The notes under the pieces: generated by a model
The model's input: the letters and a program-made list of their open reading frames with translations, nothing else
What the model was told of the DNA's origin: nothing
Database searches by the model: none
Shown: in pieces, positions 54,281 to 64,000 of the stretch
How the letters are laid out: each line of letters opens with the position of its first letter
Numbering within the stretch: position 1 is the first letter of the stretch
Translations under genes and position numbers: made by a program
NCBI RefSeq assembly: GCF_001425835.1
Contig: NZ_LMDP01000001.1
Coordinates: 1,241,476-1,305,475 of the forward strand
Origin: Afipia sp. Root123D2
GTDB taxonomy: Bacteria > Pseudomonadota > Alphaproteobacteria > Rhizobiales > Xanthobacteraceae
Direction: 5' to 3'
Length of the DNA stretch: 64,000 nt

Positions 54281-54790
54281 CTAGCGGTCTGAACTAACCT
54301 TAGCCCGGTAGTGGCCGGACTTGCCGCCCTTCTTCTCGATCAGGCGGATATTCTCGATTCGCGCGCCGCGCTCGACCGCTTTCACCATGTCGTAGATGGT
54401 GAGGCAGGCGACCGAAACCGCTGTCAGCGCTTCCATTTCCACGCCGGTCGGGCCGGTGACCTTGACCGTGGCGCGGACGATGCAGCCAGGTAATTTCTTG
54501 TCCGGCGTAATGTCGAGCGTGACCTTGGACAGCGCCAGCGGATGGCACAGCGGAATGAGGTCAGAGGTGCGCTTGGCGGCCATGATGCCGGCGATGCGTG
54601 CGGTGCCGAGCACGTCGCCTTTGGCGGCGTTGCCGGACACGATCAGGTCGAGCGTCGTCTTGCTGACCACGATCTGGCCTTCGGCGATTGCGGTGCGCTC
54701 GGTCGCGGGCTTGGCGGAGACGTCCACCATACGCGCTTCGCCCTTGGCGTCGATGTGGGTCAGTGCGGCTTTTGTCTTTTTGACGGTCAT
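54281..54790 (-). CDS. moaC: Cyclic pyranopterin monophosphate synthase MoaC
   Basis: A 169-residue enzyme of molybdenum cofactor synthesis. Active-site motifs are [13 protein letters not shown] near residue 79 and [20 protein letters not shown] near 118. It lies upstream of moeA on the same strand with a 105-bp gap. The 202-bp gap to trpC contains several small palindromes (for example CCGTTCCA with TGGAACGG around 54890-54915) but no gene. Confidence 0.95.
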   Translation of the reverse strand: MTVKKTKAALTHIDAKGEARMVDVSAKPATERTAIAEGQIVVSKTTLDLIVSGNAAKGDVLGTARIAGIMAAKRTSDLIPLCHPLALSKVTLDITPDKKLPGCIVRATVKVTGPTGVEMEALTAVSVACLTIYDMVKAVERGARIENIRLIEKKGGKSGHYRAKVSSDR

Positions 54791-54992
54791 GCGCGCTCTG
54801 GGTCAGAGATTGGACAAGGCCTGTGTCCCGGGCGCGATGCAGCGCGCATCAGCGCGGTTATGCGCTCGCGCTGCTTCGCAGGACCGGGACCGTTCCAAAC
54901 TCCGAAGCTGGAACGGCCCCGGATCAGCGGAGCGGCATTCCATGCCGCGCCGCGTCCGGGGCAAGAGGGGAAGGTGACATCCTGCTTCATCG

Positions 54993-55841
54993 TCATCCGC
55001 GATGGCTATGGGTCCCGGCCTGCGCCGGGACGACCCGTCGAGCATTACCGTTCCGTGCCAGCAAGGCGCGCGTCGCGGCGGTGACGTCGGCCTGCCGCAT
55101 CAGGCTCTCGCCGACCAGGAAGGTGTTCATGCCCACCTTGGCGAGGCGCGCCAGATCGGCGGAGGTGAAGATGCCGCTTTCGCCGACCATGATGCGATCT
55201 TGCGGGATCAGCGGCGCCAGTTCTTCGCTGGTCTCCAGCCTGGTCTCGAAGGTGCGCAGGTTGCGGTTGTTGACCCCGAGCAGCGGTGAGCGGAGCTTCA
55301 AGGCGCGTTCAAGCTCTTCGCGATTGTGAACTTCGAGCAGCACATCCATGCCCTGCGCGAAGGCGGTGTCCTCGATTTCCTTCGCGGCACCATCGTCGAG
55401 CGCGGCCATGATGATGAGGATGCAGTCCGCGCCGTAACCGCGTGATTCCACAACCTGATACGGCTCGTACATGAAGTCCTTGCGCAGCACCGGCAGCGAC
55501 ACGGCAGCACGGGCGGCAACCAGAAAATCGGGGTGGCCCTGAAACGACGGCGTATCGGTCAGCACCGACAGGCACGCAGCTCCACCGGCCTCGTAGGCTT
55601 TGGCGAGCGAGGGCGGATCGAAGTCGGCGCGGATCAGTCCCTTGGAGGGGGAGGCCTTCTTGATCTCGGCGATCAGCGCAAAATCGCCGCGCGAAAGCCT
55701 GGCGCGAATGGCGTCGGCGAAACCGCGCGGGGCGGGGGCAGCCTTCGCCAGCGCCTCGATATCGGCGAGCGAGCGCGTGCGCTTGGCAGCGGCGATCTCC
55801 TCGCGCTTGTAGGTCTCGATCTTGGTGAGGATATCGGACAT
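54993..55841 (-). CDS. trpC: Indole-3-glycerol phosphate synthase
   Basis: A 282-residue TIM-barrel enzyme of tryptophan synthesis. Motifs: [20 protein letters not shown] near residue 53, then [45 protein letters not shown] and [12 protein letters not shown]. The last residues ([13 protein letters not shown]) are encoded by an intergenic palindromic repeat, so the gene has been extended past its usual end. It starts 12 bp after the trpD stop, on the same strand. Confidence 0.94.
   Translation of the reverse strand: MSDILTKIETYKREEIAAAKRTRSLADIEALAKAAPAPRGFADAIRARLSRGDFALIAEIKKASPSKGLIRADFDPPSLAKAYEAGGAACLSVLTDTPSFQGHPDFLVAARAAVSLPVLRKDFMYEPYQVVESRGYGADCILIIMAALDDGAAKEIEDTAFAQGMDVLLEVHNREELERALKLRSPLLGVNNRNLRTFETRLETSEELAPLIPQDRIMVGESGIFTSADLARLAKVGMNTFLVGESLMRQADVTAATRALLARNGNARRVVPAQAGTHSHRG
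55007..55034 (-). repeat. Palindromic repeat inside the trpC 3' end
   Basis: TATGGGTCCCGGCCTGCGCC continues with GGGACGAC; the same 28 bases with one change occur at 62227-62254, and an inverted part-copy at 62137-62160. Read on the minus strand it encodes VVPAQAGTH of trpC. Confidence 0.8.
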
Positions 55842-55853
55842 CGATTCCGCCCC

Positions 55854-56867
55854 TCAGGCGTGAGAAACTTTGATCAGGTGCTGGAGCTTGCCCATCGCGG
55901 CGCCACTGTCGAGCGATTTGGTGCCGAGCGCGACGCCGTCCTTGAGGTCTTTCGCCTTGCCGGCGACAACGAGGGCGGCTGCCGCATTGAGCAGCGCGAC
56001 GTTGCGGAACGCACCCGGCTTGCCTTCGAGCACGGCGCGCAGCGAAGCCGCGTTGGCCTCGGCGTCGCCGCCCTTGAGGTCCTCGGCGCTGGCGTTTGGT
56101 AGCCCGGCTTCGGCCGGGGTGATTTCAAAGGAGCGGATATCGCCGCCTTCCAGCGCCGCGACATAGGTCGGGCCGGTGAGGGTGATCTCGTCAAGGCCGT
56201 CGGAGCCGTGGACGACCCAGGCGGAGGTCGCGCCGAGATTCTTCAGCACCTGCGCCAGCGGCTGCACCCAGTGGCGCGAGAACACGCCGACCATCTGGCG
56301 GGTAACTCCCGCCGGGTTCGACAGCGGGCCGAGCAGGTTGAAAATCGTGCGGGTGGCGAGTTCGACGCGGGTCGGGCCGACGTTCTTCATCGCCGGATGA
56401 TGGGTCGGTGCGAACATGAAGCCGATGCCGGCCTCGGCGATGCAGCGGCTGACATCATCAGGGGCGATGTTGATATTGACGCCGAGCGCGGCCAGCGCGT
56501 CGGCCGCGCCGGACTTCGACGACAGCGCGCGGTTGCCGTGCTTGGCGACCGGCACGCCGGCGCCCGCGACGATGAACGAGGCGCAGGTCGAGACGTTGAC
56601 CGAGCCGGAGCCGTCGCCGCCGGTGCCGACCACGTCGACCGCATCGGCCGGCGCCGTGACGCGCAGCATCTTGGAGCGCATCGCCGACACCGCGCCGGTG
56701 ATCTCGTCCACGGTCTCGCCGCGCACCCGCAGCGCCATCAGCAGGCCGCCCATCTGCGAGGGCGTCGCCTCGCCGGACATCATGCGGTCGAACGCGGAGG
56801 CTGCTTCGTCCCGCGACAGCGCCGCGCCGGTGGCGACCTTTCCGATGATGGCCTTGAAGTCGTCCAT
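55854..56867 (-). CDS. trpD: Anthranilate phosphoribosyltransferase
   Basis: A 337-residue enzyme of tryptophan synthesis. The PRPP site [20 protein letters not shown] near residue 80 is followed by [20 protein letters not shown]. The anthranilate region [18 protein letters not shown] is intact. The ATG at 56867 gives [14 protein letters not shown]; the frame is open 22 codons upstream without conservation. It is followed by trpC, forming a trpDC pair. Confidence 0.95.
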   Translation of the reverse strand: MDDFKAIIGKVATGAALSRDEAASAFDRMMSGEATPSQMGGLLMALRVRGETVDEITGAVSAMRSKMLRVTAPADAVDVVGTGGDGSGSVNVSTCASFIVAGAGVPVAKHGNRALSSKSGAADALAALGVNINIAPDDVSRCIAEAGIGFMFAPTHHPAMKNVGPTRVELATRTIFNLLGPLSNPAGVTRQMVGVFSRHWVQPLAQVLKNLGATSAWVVHGSDGLDEITLTGPTYVAALEGGDIRSFEITPAEAGLPNASAEDLKGGDAEANAASLRAVLEGKPGAFRNVALLNAAAALVVAGKAKDLKDGVALGTKSLDSGAAMGKLQHLIKVSHA

Positions 56868-56904
56868 AGCAACCGCCTGAGTGAACCGTCCGAAACCGGA
56901 ATCC

Positions 56905-58815
56905 TTACTGACTGGATGTGGCGCCGGTGGCAACCGCGAACGCGCTCTGATTGACCGAGACGCCGATCTCGTTTTCCAGCTGCTGGATGTATTCGGCGAT
57001 CTGCTCGTCGCCCATCGCGCGGCTCAGAACGTCCTTCAGCTTCTTGGACTCGTCGGACGCAAGGTCCGGCTTCGGCACGGTCACGTCGGTCACCTTGAAG
57101 ACCACCCAGTCGCGGCCGGTCGCGCCTTGCGTCTGGCCGGCGGCGTCCTTCGCCGTCGCAAAGGCCGCCTGCACCACCTGATCGGGCAGGCCGTTGACGG
57201 TCGCGGTGCGCTTGAAGGGCGAGGTCTTCTCCACGCTCACGCTGTCCTTGGCCGCTTCGTCCGCGAAGCTGCCGCCCTTGGCGAGGCTGTCCGCCATGTT
57301 GACCGCTTTCGCGCGCAGACGAGCGGAGATCTTGTCGTCCTTCCAGCGATTTACGACCTGATCCTTGACCTCGTCGAGAGGCCGCTCGCGTGACGGCGTC
57401 ACGCCCAGCACGTCGAACCACAATTCGCCGCCGTTGCGCAGGTGAACGGAATCGTTTTCGACGCCGACATCGCTGCCGAACGCCGCCGAGACCACATCGG
57501 CGCCCTGCGGCAGGCCCTGAACCGGCTGGCCGTCGGGGCCGCGGCCGGAGCGGTCGACGGCTTCGATCGTCACCGCGTCGAGGCCGAGCTTCTTGGCGGC
57601 TTCGGCGATGTTCGAACCGCCGGCGCGTTCGTCCTCGATCTTGTTGCGCAGGTCCGACATGTCGCCGCGCGCGCGATCCTGCGCGAGCTGGGTCTTGATG
57701 GTCGGAGCGACGCTCTCATAGGACGGCGTGGTGCCGGGCTCGATCTTGATGACCTTGATCAGCGCGGTGACCAGCGCGCCCTTCAGCGGCTGGCTGACCT
57801 CGTTGATTGGCAGGGTGAACGCCGCATTGGCGATAGCCGGTTCGGACATCGCGGTTTTGGTCAGAAGACCGAGGTCGATGTCGGACGGCGTCAGCTTGCG
57901 CTCCTTGGCGATATCCTCGAACGAGGTGCCGGCCGCGATTTTCGCCCGCGCGGCGGTGGCTTCTTCCATCGTCGGGAAGGGGATCTGCAGCACTTCGCGG
58001 CGTTCGGGCTTGGCGAACTCGTCGCGGCGCTGCTCGAACACTTTCTTCGCGTCCTCGTCGGACACCTTGATCGTCTTGGCCAGCGCCTCCGGCGTCACCG
58101 ACAGCACGGCGATCTTGCGATATTCCGGCGCGCGGAACTGGGCCTTGTGCTCGTCGAAGTAGGCCGACAGTTCTTCGGGCGTCGGTTCGGGAATGGTGCC
58201 GGCCTGAGCCGCACCGAGCTTCACGTACTCGATCGTCCGTTCTTCGTTCTGATAGCGCTCAAGCGCTTCGAGCTGGGTCTTCGACGGCGTGAGGCCGGCG
58301 GTGACCGTGTTCGCGATCTGGCGGCGCAGGGTGACCTTGCGCTGTTCGGCGACGTAACGCTGCTCGGTGAATCCGGCCTGGCGGATCGCCTCGGCGAAAC
58401 GCTGCGGATCGAACTTGCCGTTGATGCCAGCGAAGTTCTGATCGGTCTCGATCGCGTGCGCGATGGCGGCGTTCGACTGGCCAAGGCCCATGCGGCGTGC
58501 CTGCTCGTCGAGAGTGGCTTCCGCGATCGTCTGTTGCAGCACCTGGCGGTCGAGGCCGAACTGGCGCGCCTGCTCAGAGGTCAGCGCCCGGCCGAACTGG
58601 CGTCCGATCTGCTGGAGCCGGTCAGTGTAGAGCTGACGGAATTGCTCGGTGGTGATTTCGGTATCGCCGACCTTGGCGAGACTCGCCTGTCCGAACCCCT
58701 TGAAGATGTCGGCAATGCCCCAGACGGCAAAACTCACGATCAGCACTCCCATCACGACGGACATGATGGTCTTGCCGAGCCAATTCGATGAGGCGTTACG
58801 TATTCCTCGAAGCAT
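56905..58815 (-). CDS. ppiD: PpiD-like peptidyl-prolyl isomerase chaperone
   Basis: A 636-residue membrane-anchored periplasmic folding factor. The N-terminus [20 protein letters not shown] leads into one membrane helix (residues about 16-36). Next come a SurA_N-type chaperone region ([20 protein letters not shown]) and a parvulin-like domain near residues 265-370 ([40 protein letters not shown]). The rest is helical. The ATG at 58815 gives the family N-terminus. It lies divergent to tpiA. Confidence 0.88.
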   Translation of the reverse strand: MLRGIRNASSNWLGKTIMSVVMGVLIVSFAVWGIADIFKGFGQASLAKVGDTEITTEQFRQLYTDRLQQIGRQFGRALTSEQARQFGLDRQVLQQTIAEATLDEQARRMGLGQSNAAIAHAIETDQNFAGINGKFDPQRFAEAIRQAGFTEQRYVAEQRKVTLRRQIANTVTAGLTPSKTQLEALERYQNEERTIEYVKLGAAQAGTIPEPTPEELSAYFDEHKAQFRAPEYRKIAVLSVTPEALAKTIKVSDEDAKKVFEQRRDEFAKPERREVLQIPFPTMEEATAARAKIAAGTSFEDIAKERKLTPSDIDLGLLTKTAMSEPAIANAAFTLPINEVSQPLKGALVTALIKVIKIEPGTTPSYESVAPTIKTQLAQDRARGDMSDLRNKIEDERAGGSNIAEAAKKLGLDAVTIEAVDRSGRGPDGQPVQGLPQGADVVSAAFGSDVGVENDSVHLRNGGELWFDVLGVTPSRERPLDEVKDQVVNRWKDDKISARLRAKAVNMADSLAKGGSFADEAAKDSVSVEKTSPFKRTATVNGLPDQVVQAAFATAKDAAGQTQGATGRDWVVFKVTDVTVPKPDLASDESKKLKDVLSRAMGDEQIAEYIQQLENEIGVSVNQSAFAVATGATSSQ

Positions 58816-59032
58816 GGGTCCAACTTGTGTCAGGAGGGAACCGGAGTGCCGCGAAACGGGCGTCACTGCGTTGTTCTGTCTCGTATAAAACGCGGTTGGT
58901 TCCCGGGCAACCTCGATGGCGGCGACCCATCGAAGCAGTTAATGGGGAATGCCGGGAAAGACCGGCGCGGAACTGGCGCGGGCCAGCCGCCTCTGGTAGC
59001 CCAAAATCTCAAATTTCAACGCGGAGAAGATG

Positions 59033-59788
59033 ATGGCCGACGTGAACCGCCCGCTGGTCGCAGGGAACTGGAAGATGAACGGCCTCAAGGCCTCGCTGAA
59101 CGAGCTTGTGGCGATCGGCCAGGGCGCGGGCGAGGTGGCGCAAAAGGCCGACCTGCTGATCTGTCCGCCGGCGACGTTGCTGTTCACCGCGGCGGCCACC
59201 GTGGTCGGATCGAAACTCGCGATCGGCGCGCAGGACTGCCATCCGGCGGCGTCCGGGGCGCACACCGGCGATATTTCGGCGGAAATGCTGGCCGATGCCG
59301 GTGCGACCGCAGTGATCGTCGGTCATTCCGAACGCCGCGCCGACCATCATGAGACCGACGAGGTCGTGCGGCAGAAGGCGCTGGCTGCCCGCCGGGCCGG
59401 GCTTGTCGCCATTGTCTGCGTCGGTGAAACCCGCGCCGAGCGCGACGCCGGCAAGGCGCTGGAGGTGGTCGGGCGGCAGCTTGACGGCTCGGTGCCGGCC
59501 GGTGCGACCGCCGCCAATCTCGTGGTGGCCTACGAGCCTGTCTGGGCGATCGGCACCGGGCTGACCCCGACGCCGAAGGATGTCGAGGAAGTTCATGCCT
59601 TTATCCGGAAAAAGCTGACGGAACGGTTGAAAGGCGAGGGGGCGGCGGTCCGCATCCTTTATGGCGGCTCGGTCAAGCCCGGCAATGCTGCGGAATTGAT
59701 GGCGGTGCCCCACGTCAACGGCGCGCTGGTCGGCGGCGCCAGCCTGAAGGCTGTCGATTTCCTTGCGATTGCGGCGGCTTGCGCCTAG
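59033..59788 (+). CDS. tpiA: Triosephosphate isomerase
   Basis: A 251-residue glycolytic enzyme. Catalytic motifs: Lys in AGNWKMNG near residue 12, His in VIVGHSERR near 96, and Glu in [12 protein letters not shown] near 168. [14 protein letters not shown] closes the barrel. Two ATGs lie side by side; the second (59033) is better spaced from GGAG. Confidence 0.96.
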   Translation: MADVNRPLVAGNWKMNGLKASLNELVAIGQGAGEVAQKADLLICPPATLLFTAAATVVGSKLAIGAQDCHPAASGAHTGDISAEMLADAGATAVIVGHSERRADHHETDEVVRQKALAARRAGLVAIVCVGETRAERDAGKALEVVGRQLDGSVPAGATAANLVVAYEPVWAIGTGLTPTPKDVEEVHAFIRKKLTERLKGEGAAVRILYGGSVKPGNAAELMAVPHVNGALVGGASLKAVDFLAIAAACA

Positions 59789-59934
59789 ATCGAGGTGGCT
59801 TGAGTGCGATCCCGCCTGCGATGGCAGGGGTGACAATACCCCCTGCAATCGTGTACAGACCGCCCAACTTCAACCCCCGCAAGCATCTGTGCGACCGGCT
59901 GCCGGTGCCGAGAGGCTTGTGACGGAAGGTAACG

Positions 59935-60327
59935 ATGCAGACTGTCGTCATTGTCATTCATCTCATGATCGTCCTCGCCTTGATCGGCGTGGTGCTGTTG
60001 CAGCGCTCGGAGGGCGGCGGTCTCGGTATCGGCGGTGGCGGAGGCGGCGGGTTCATGTCGAGCCGCGGCACCACCAATCTGCTGACGCGCTCCACCGCGA
60101 TTCTCGCGACGATCTTCTTCGTCACCAGCCTGTTGCTGTCGTGGCTCGCAAACTACCAGCGCGGGCCGAGTTCGATCATCAACACCGGCCCGGCTCCGAT
60201 CACGGCACCCGGCGCTCCGGCGCCCGCGGCGCCGCAGGGCGGATTGCTGGATTCGCTGAAGAAACCCGATGCCCCGGCGCCCGCGCCGGCGGCGCCGACC
60301 GGGCCGCAGGCTCCGCAGTCCCGATAA
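59935..60327 (+). CDS. secG: Preprotein translocase subunit SecG
   Basis: A 130-residue inner-membrane protein of the SecYEG channel. First helix MQTVVIVIHLMIVLALIGVV, then the family loop LLQRSEGGGLGIGGGGGGGF, and a second helix TRSTAILATIFFVTSLLLSW. The long Ala/Pro-rich tail (APAAPQGGLLDSLKKPDAPA) is typical of rhizobia. GGAAGG precedes the ATG. Confidence 0.94.
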   Translation: MQTVVIVIHLMIVLALIGVVLLQRSEGGGLGIGGGGGGGFMSSRGTTNLLTRSTAILATIFFVTSLLLSWLANYQRGPSSIINTGPAPITAPGAPAPAAPQGGLLDSLKKPDAPAPAPAAPTGPQAPQSR

Positions 60328-60479
60328 AGCAGTGCGGTCATGCACTCCCGGCTTGCTGACGAAAATCAGCAAGCCGTCGCAAGTGTTTGCATATGCTGAA
60401 TTTTCGCAGTCACCCACAGTGTGACGATTTGTGTGTGCGCGGGTGCGATTCGTTTTGCGAATCGTCCCGCTGGCGTTAA

Positions 60480-62123
<1,644 letters not shown>

Positions 62124-62136
62124 CGATCCGCCTCAT

Positions 62137-62160
62137 GGTGCCGGCGCACGCCGGGACCCA
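62137..62160 (-). repeat. Inverted part-copy of the palindromic repeat
   Basis: GGTGCCGGCGCACGCCGGGA continues with CCCA; reverse complement of most of 62227-62254. The pair could fold into a large hairpin with a 66-base loop downstream of pyrG. Confidence 0.65.
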
Positions 62161-62226
62161 GACTCCCTAAACATGGTTGGGTTGCCGGGAGCCGCGTTCC
62201 TCGTTTCAAAAGAACGTGCGGTGGTT

Positions 62227-62254
62227 ATGGGTCCCGGCGTGCGCCGGGACGACG
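62227..62254 (+). repeat. Palindromic repeat between pyrG and the NIPSNAP gene
   Basis: Differs by one base from 55007-55034. It lies in the 249-bp gap 62124-62372, which otherwise contains only the inverted copy at 62137-62160 and no gene. Confidence 0.8.
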
Positions 62255-62372
62255 TCGAGCATGGGATGACTTCAACGCGGCAGCGTCGTACCTCAATCGC
62301 AGCCCTTTGACCTCCGCCCGGTTTGTTGCGACAAACGCGCGCTAAAAAGCAACAACAGCCTGGAGTCGAGGA

Positions 62373-62699
62373 ATGATCTACGAACTGCGCGTGTACCGCT
62401 GCCTGCCGGGCCGCCTGCCGAACCTGCTCAAGCGCTTCACCGATGTCACCATGGATCTGTTCGCCAAGCACGGCATCCGTCAGGCCGGGTTCTTCACCAC
62501 CGAGATCGGCGATTCGAACAACGAGCTGACCTATTTCCTCGCCTGGGAATCGATGGCCGAGCGCGAAAAGAAATGGACAGCGTTCATTACCGATCCGGCA
62601 TGGACGTCGGCGCGCGATGCGTCCGAGAAGGACGGTCAGATCGTGCAGAACATCGCCAGCCAGTTCCTGAAGCCCACGTCGTTCTCGTCGGTCAAGTAA
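62373..62699 (+). CDS. NIPSNAP-family protein
   Basis: A 108-residue ferredoxin-fold-like protein. MIYELRVYRCLPGRLPNLLK and the later TYFLAWESMAEREKKWTAFI plus DPAWTSARDASEKDGQIV are the NIPSNAP pattern. Function is unknown in bacteria. It lies six bases before the next gene and is probably co-transcribed with it. Confidence 0.88.
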   Translation: MIYELRVYRCLPGRLPNLLKRFTDVTMDLFAKHGIRQAGFFTTEIGDSNNELTYFLAWESMAEREKKWTAFITDPAWTSARDASEKDGQIVQNIASQFLKPTSFSSVK

Positions 62700-62705
62700 G
62701 CCGTC

Positions 62706-63578
62706 ATGCCGCGCGGCCTCGACCATATCGTTCATGCCGTGCGCGACCTCGAGGCCGCGTCCGAGTTCTGGCGCCGCGCCGGCTTCATCGTCGGCGCGCG
62801 CAACCGTCACCCGTGGGGCACCCACAATCATGTGGTGCAACTGCCGGGCTTCTTCATCGAGATACTGACCGTTGCAGAACCCGACAAGCTCGGTAGCGAC
62901 GGGCTGTCGCAACATTTCGGAATTCCGAACCGCGACGCGATCGCGCGCGGCGACGGTTTCGCGGCGCTGGTGCTGGAGAGCCGCGACATTGCCGCCGATG
63001 TCGCGGATTTCGCGGAAGCCGGCATCGGCATTTCCGAAGCTCTGCCGTTCTCGCGCGGCGCGAAGCTGCCGGACGGCACCGAGACCACGGTGGGTTTTTC
63101 GCTCGCCTTCGTGCGCGATGAGCTGTCGCCGCAGACCGGCTTTTTCGCCTGCCAGCAGCTCAACCCGAAAGCATTCTGGAACCCGGACTTCCAGGCTCAT
63201 CCCAACGGTGTCAAAGCCGTCGCCGGCGCGGTGCTGGTTGCCGACCATCCGGCGGATCATCACATCTTTCTCAGCGCTTTCACCGGCGAGCGCCTGCTTC
63301 ATTCGAGTTCGCTCGGCATCGAGGCCCGCACCCCGCGCGGCAGCGTCGAGATCATGGAGCCGGTGGCGTTTCACGATCAGTTCGGCGTCGCGCGGAAGGT
63401 AGAGGGCACGGCGGCTGCAATCTCCGGGTTGCGCTTCACGGTGGCCGATCTCGCCGCGACCGAGGCCGCGCTGAAGCAGGGCGGTATCGCCGCGCAGCGC
63501 CACATGGAATGGCTGGTGATCGCGCCCCAGACCGCGTTCGGCGCAATCCTGATATTTGAAGGCCCTGTCAAGGGTTGA
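62706..63578 (+). CDS. Glyoxalase/VOC-fold protein
   Basis: A 290-residue protein. The N-terminal half is a glyoxalase-like module (RGLDHIVHAVRDLEAASEFW, then WGTHNHVVQLPGFFIEIL). The second half repeats the fold more weakly (AVAGAVLVADHPADHHIFLS, and FTVADLAATEAALKQGGI). His and Glu residues that could bind a metal are present (H7 and E58 region). The substrate is unknown. It lies between the NIPSNAP gene and kdsA. Confidence 0.75.
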   Translation: MPRGLDHIVHAVRDLEAASEFWRRAGFIVGARNRHPWGTHNHVVQLPGFFIEILTVAEPDKLGSDGLSQHFGIPNRDAIARGDGFAALVLESRDIAADVADFAEAGIGISEALPFSRGAKLPDGTETTVGFSLAFVRDELSPQTGFFACQQLNPKAFWNPDFQAHPNGVKAVAGAVLVADHPADHHIFLSAFTGERLLHSSSLGIEARTPRGSVEIMEPVAFHDQFGVARKVEGTAAAISGLRFTVADLAATEAALKQGGIAAQRHMEWLVIAPQTAFGAILIFEGPVKG

Positions 63579-63627
63579 TCTTGGACCCGGTGCCCGTCAT
63601 GACTTGCGGCGAACAAAGGACATCACG

Positions 63628-64000
63628 TTGAACGCCAAGTCCTCCGCAGCCCCGATGGTTTCCGCTGGTTCTGTCACATTCGGCAATGCCCTGCCGCTCG
63701 CGGTGATCGCGGGACCGTGCCAGCTCGAAAGCCGGGCGCACGCGCTCGAAGTTGCCTCGGCGCTGAAGGAGATCGCGGCGCGGCTCAACATCGGGCTCGT
63801 CTACAAGACCTCGTTCGACAAGGCCAACCGCACCAGCGTCTCCAGCCAGCGCGGCATCGGGCTTGAGAAGGCGCTACCGATTTTTGCCGAAATCCGCGAC
63901 ACGCTGAAGCTGCCGGTTCTGACCGACGTTCACGACGCCGCGCAATGCGCCGACGTCGCGCAGGCGGTGGATGTGCTGCAGATCCCCGCGTTCCTGTGCC
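63628..64000 (+). CDS. kdsA: 3-deoxy-D-manno-octulosonate 8-phosphate synthase, 5' part
   Basis: The first 124 codons of KdsA, which makes Kdo-8-phosphate for lipopolysaccharide. Motifs: AVIAGPCQLESRAHALEVAS near residue 28, then LVYKTSFDKANRTSVSSQRG and LPVLTDVHDAAQC. A TTG at 63628 with AAAGGA seven bases upstream is the likely start; an ATG nine codons later is the alternative. The gene runs off the right edge of the window. Confidence 0.93.
   Translation, partial: MNAKSSAAPMVSAGSVTFGNALPLAVIAGPCQLESRAHALEVASALKEIAARLNIGLVYKTSFDKANRTSVSSQRGIGLEKALPIFAEIRDTLKLPVLTDVHDAAQCADVAQAVDVLQIPAFLC

Overview
The window is high-GC alphaproteobacterial chromosome. The gene order (proS-lolCD, dnaE, rpsB-tsf-pyrH-frr-uppS-cdsA-dxr-rseP-bamA-lpxD-fabZ-lpxA-lpxI-lpxB, gltA, gltX, glnS, comEC, lexA, moeA, moaC, trpC, trpD, ppiD, tpiA, secG, pyrG, kdsA), the DUF3551 secreted proteins, the helix-hairpin-helix tail on ribosomal protein S2 and the intergenic palindromes all suggest Bradyrhizobiaceae (Bradyrhizobium, Rhodopseudomonas, Afipia or Nitrobacter type). 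The genus cannot be fixed from sequence alone.

Region 1 (1-10.4 kb): end of proS, the LolC/LolD lipoprotein exporter, a PaaI-type thioesterase, two small DUF3551 proteins, a 32-residue membrane peptide with two LexA-type boxes just upstream, the replicative polymerase gene dnaE, and a large secreted pseudo-caspase with a proline-rich tail. Region 2 (10.4-25.5 kb): a compact, partly overlapping run for translation (rpsB, tsf, frr), UMP kinase, isoprenoid and phospholipid synthesis (uppS, cdsA, dxr), envelope proteolysis and assembly (rseP, bamA) and lipid A (lpxD, fabZ, lpxA, lpxI, lpxB). Region 3 (25.5-30.6 kb): citrate synthase and glutamyl-tRNA synthetase on the minus strand, then glnS on the plus strand behind two large palindromes.

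Region 4 (about 32.17-50.70 kb) is the accessory part. An 18.5 kb integrative element sits inside comEC. The two comEC pieces are separated by an 8-bp direct repeat (CTTCCAGA), and removing the element across it restores one reading frame of about 770 codons. The element carries a coupled xis-int pair at its right end and matching 19-bp double-motif repeats inside both ends (candidate integrase arm sites). It also has a lambda-O-like replication gene containing three 22-bp direct repeats, an HK97-type major capsid protein and a P27-type small terminase. Other cargo includes a tail-fibre-like protein with an apparent Ntn-hydrolase domain, a Tat-exported transglutaminase-like protein, a Ku end-binding protein and several small membrane or secreted proteins. 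I see no portal, large terminase, prohead protease, tail or lysis genes. It is therefore either a decayed prophage or a phage-satellite-like element that depends on a helper.

Region 5 (50.7-64 kb): the 3' part of comEC, lexA with a double operator, moeA, moaC, trpC (its 3' end grown out of an intergenic repeat), trpD, a PpiD-like chaperone, tpiA, secG, pyrG, a NIPSNAP protein, a glyoxalase-fold protein and the start of kdsA. Dispersed palindromic repeats occur in many of the intergenic gaps, and one composite repeat flanks comEC on both sides.
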